The notes below the pieces were generated by a model. That model worked only from the letters and a program-made list of their open reading frames with translations, searched no databases and was not told the origin of the DNA. From Virgisporangium aliadipatigenens (GTDB taxonomy: Bacteria; Actinomycetota; Actinomycetes; Mycobacteriales; Micromonosporaceae), in the NCBI RefSeq assembly GCF_016863615.1, contig NZ_BOPF01000033.1, forward strand, positions 1 to 64,000: a stretch of DNA of 64,000 nucleotides, written 5' to 3'. A program made the position numbers and the translations under genes. Each line of letters opens with the position of its first letter. The first letter of the stretch is position 1. Below are positions 62,248-64,000 of this stretch, piece after piece.

Positions 62248-64000
62248 GTGGTACTTCGCAGCCCATTGTCCCGGGTCAGCCGGCGCGGCCGGGTCACCCT
62301 GGTGGTGCTCGCCATTCTGCTGGTGATCATCGCGTTCGCGGACCGGATCGTCGACATCTGGGCGGACTACCTGTGGTTCGACGAGGTGGGCTACAACCGC
62401 GTCTTCAGCGGCGTGCTGACCACGCAGCTGTTGCTGTTCCTGACGTTCGGGTTCGGCGTGGGACTGATCGTCGCGCTCAACCTGTATCTGGCGTACCGGA
62501 TGCGCCCGCTGCTGCGACCGCACTCCGCCGAGCAGCACGCCCTCGACCGGTACCGGATGCTGATGCTGCCCCGCATGGGTATGTGGATCACGGTCCTCTC
62601 CGGACTCGTGGGGCTCTTCGCCGGCCTGTCGGCCCAGGGGCGCTGGCAGCTCTGGCTGCTGTTCCAGAACAGCCAGCGGTTCGGGGTCGCCGACCCGCAG
62701 TTCAAGGTGGACATCGGGTTCTACGTCTTCGAGTACCCGTTCTACCGGTACCTGCTGGGCGTCGGGTTCGGCGCGGTGGTGATCGCCCTGCTCGGCGCGC
62801 TGGGCCTGCACTACCTGCTCGGCGGCGTGCGGCTGCAGGGCGCCGGCGACCGGATGACCGCCGCGGCGCGGGCCCACCTGACCTCGCTGGTGGCGGCGTT
62901 CGTGCTCCTCAAGGCCGCCGCCTACTTCCTCGACCGCCGCGGCCTCCTGCTCGGTTCCAACCCGAGCGTGGAAAACCTCAACGGCGCGTCCTACACCGCG
63001 ATCAACTCGCTGTTGCCGGCCAAGGAGGTCCTCGCCTGGATCTCACTGTTGGTCGCCATCGCGATCATCGTTTTCTCGAACGCCTTCATGCGCAACCTCG
63101 TGTGGCCCGGCGTGGCACTGGCACTGCTCGGCATCTCGGCGGTCGTGATCGGCGGGATCATCCCGGCGAGCGTGCAGTCGTTCACGGTCAAGCCGAGCGC
63201 GCGCGCCAAGGAGGCGCCGTTCATCGAGCAGAGCATCAAGGCGACGCGCGACGCGTACGGGCTCAGCAACGTGCAGACGAAGCAGTACACCGACAACACC
63301 GTTCCGCCGCTCAACCTCGCCCAGGACACCGGCACCATCCCGAACGTGCGCCTGCTCGACCCGGCGGTCGTCAACGACACGTTCACGCTGCGCCAGCGCA
63401 CGCGGCCGTTCTACCAGTTCCCGGCGAAGCTCGACATCGACCGGTACACGCTGCCGGACCCGGCCAACCCGGCGGTCATGAAGACGCAGGACTACGTCGT
63501 CGGCGTCCGCGAGATGAACTACGAACAGCTCGGCGCCACCAACAGCAACTGGCAGAACCGGCACACCTACTACACCCACGGCTACGGCTTCGTGGCGGCG
63601 CCGGCCAACAAGCTGGTCTGCAACGGCGAGCCGTACTTCGTCGCCGGGTTCCTCGGCGAGCACCGCCGGCAGGGCAACGAGGAGTGCAACGCCCAGGACG
63701 ACCTGATCAAGACCAGCGAGCCGCGGATCTACTACGGCGAGCAGATGACGACGTACGCCATCGTCGGCAAGAAGGGCGGCGAGGACGTCGAGTTCGACCG
63801 GCCGACCGGGGTCGCCGACGCGAAGAACACCTATGCCGGCGAGGGTGGCGTCGACATCGGTTCGTACCCGCGGCGGGTGCTGTACGCCGCCCACCTGCGC
63901 GAGACGAACTTCCTGCTCTCCAGCGTCTTCAACGACAACTCGAAGCTGCTGTACGTGCGCGAGCCCCGCGAACGGGTCCAGAAGATCGCGCCGTTCCTGA
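62248..64000 (+). CDS. UPF0182 family membrane protein (5' part, cut by the window end)
   Basis: This frame is open from GTG 62248 (after AGGGAG) through the end of the window, giving 584 codons of a protein that is usually close to 1000 residues. About seven membrane spans lie in the first 330 residues (LTLVVLAILLVIIAFADRIVDIWADYLWFDEVGY, FGFGVGLIVALNLYLA and others), followed by a large soluble domain (KPSARAKEAPFIEQSIKATRDAYGL and REPRERVQKIAPF near the cut). The UPF0182 family is actinobacterial and cyanobacterial and of unknown function. Matches Rv3193c in position. Confidence 0.93.
   Translation, partial: MVLRSPLSRVSRRGRVTLVVLAILLVIIAFADRIVDIWADYLWFDEVGYNRVFSGVLTTQLLLFLTFGFGVGLIVALNLYLAYRMRPLLRPHSAEQHALDRYRMLMLPRMGMWITVLSGLVGLFAGLSAQGRWQLWLLFQNSQRFGVADPQFKVDIGFYVFEYPFYRYLLGVGFGAVVIALLGALGLHYLLGGVRLQGAGDRMTAAARAHLTSLVAAFVLLKAAAYFLDRRGLLLGSNPSVENLNGASYTAINSLLPAKEVLAWISLLVAIAIIVFSNAFMRNLVWPGVALALLGISAVVIGGIIPASVQSFTVKPSARAKEAPFIEQSIKATRDAYGLSNVQTKQYTDNTVPPLNLAQDTGTIPNVRLLDPAVVNDTFTLRQRTRPFYQFPAKLDIDRYTLPDPANPAVMKTQDYVVGVREMNYEQLGATNSNWQNRHTYYTHGYGFVAAPANKLVCNGEPYFVAGFLGEHRRQGNEECNAQDDLIKTSEPRIYYGEQMTTYAIVGKKGGEDVEFDRPTGVADAKNTYAGEGGVDIGSYPRRVLYAAHLRETNFLLSSVFNDNSKLLYVREPRERVQKIAPFL

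Overview
The window is a gene-dense stretch of very GC-rich (roughly 70% or more) actinobacterial chromosome. Evidence for the group is the mycothiol gene mshB, mycoredoxin mrx1, WhiB7 with its AT-hook, the AdnAB helicase-nuclease, an Sdh1-type succinate dehydrogenase, frequent GTG starts and many 1-8 nt stop/start overlaps. Micromonosporaceae (Actinoplanes/Micromonospora-like) is my best guess; the genus cannot be fixed from sequence reading alone. I see no phage, transposon, CRISPR array, rRNA or tRNA gene. This is core chromosome, not an accessory island.

Layout. 0-6.4 kb: glpX, a DUF4245 membrane protein, xseBA, ispH, rmuC and a membrane protein with an Asp/Ser repeat tail. 6.4-18.6 kb: a 951-residue protein with a glycine-rich repeat region and kinesin-light-chain-type TPRs, a divergent valyl-tRNA synthetase, an ada/alkA-ogt alkylation-repair pair, an ECF sigma factor with its probable membrane partner, ychF, two Nudix genes and a degenerate pterin-dehydratase-like gene. 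18.7-30.6 kb: sdhCAB, tldD-tldE, a PLP dehydratase with a divergent LysR gene, a canonical pterin dehydratase, a DPP-IV-type peptidase and mshB. 30.7-40.4 kb: membrane proteins, a GNAT gene, fdxA-dapC, dapD, dapE (lysine/diaminopimelate synthesis), a small-protein gene, two tandem Nudix-type genes of which one lacks a Nudix box, a DUF3152 metzincin and two LOG-type genes. 40.5-64 kb: adnA-adnB, an acidic EF-hand-like small protein, an M16 peptidase pair, nudC, mrx1/uvrD2, whiB7 with an attenuator leader, an ABC1 kinase, a ThiF-like gene, a DUF5679 zinc ribbon, a YgjP-type peptidase, DUF2064, DUF2342, a PDZ-Lon protease and the start of a UPF0182 gene that runs off the window.

The last 24 kb follows the gene order around Mycobacterium tuberculosis Rv3193c-Rv3202c (from memory), so DNA repair, redox control and antibiotic-stress regulation sit together. 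The 30-40 kb block likewise contains genes that lie near each other in mycobacteria (mshB, fdxC-dapC, dapD-dapE, LOG).

I did not find an obviously new multi-gene system. The strongest unexplained or unusual signals are: the complete whiB7 attenuator (AT-rich box, promoter, leader ORF, antiterminator and terminator); three helically phased DnaA-box sequences upstream of the thiF-like/ABC1 operon, far from any oriC gene; a recurrent palindrome CCACWGTGG found ten times; and several family members missing signature residues (valyl-tRNA synthetase KMSKS, NudC zinc ribbon, one Nudix paralogue, one pterin dehydratase).
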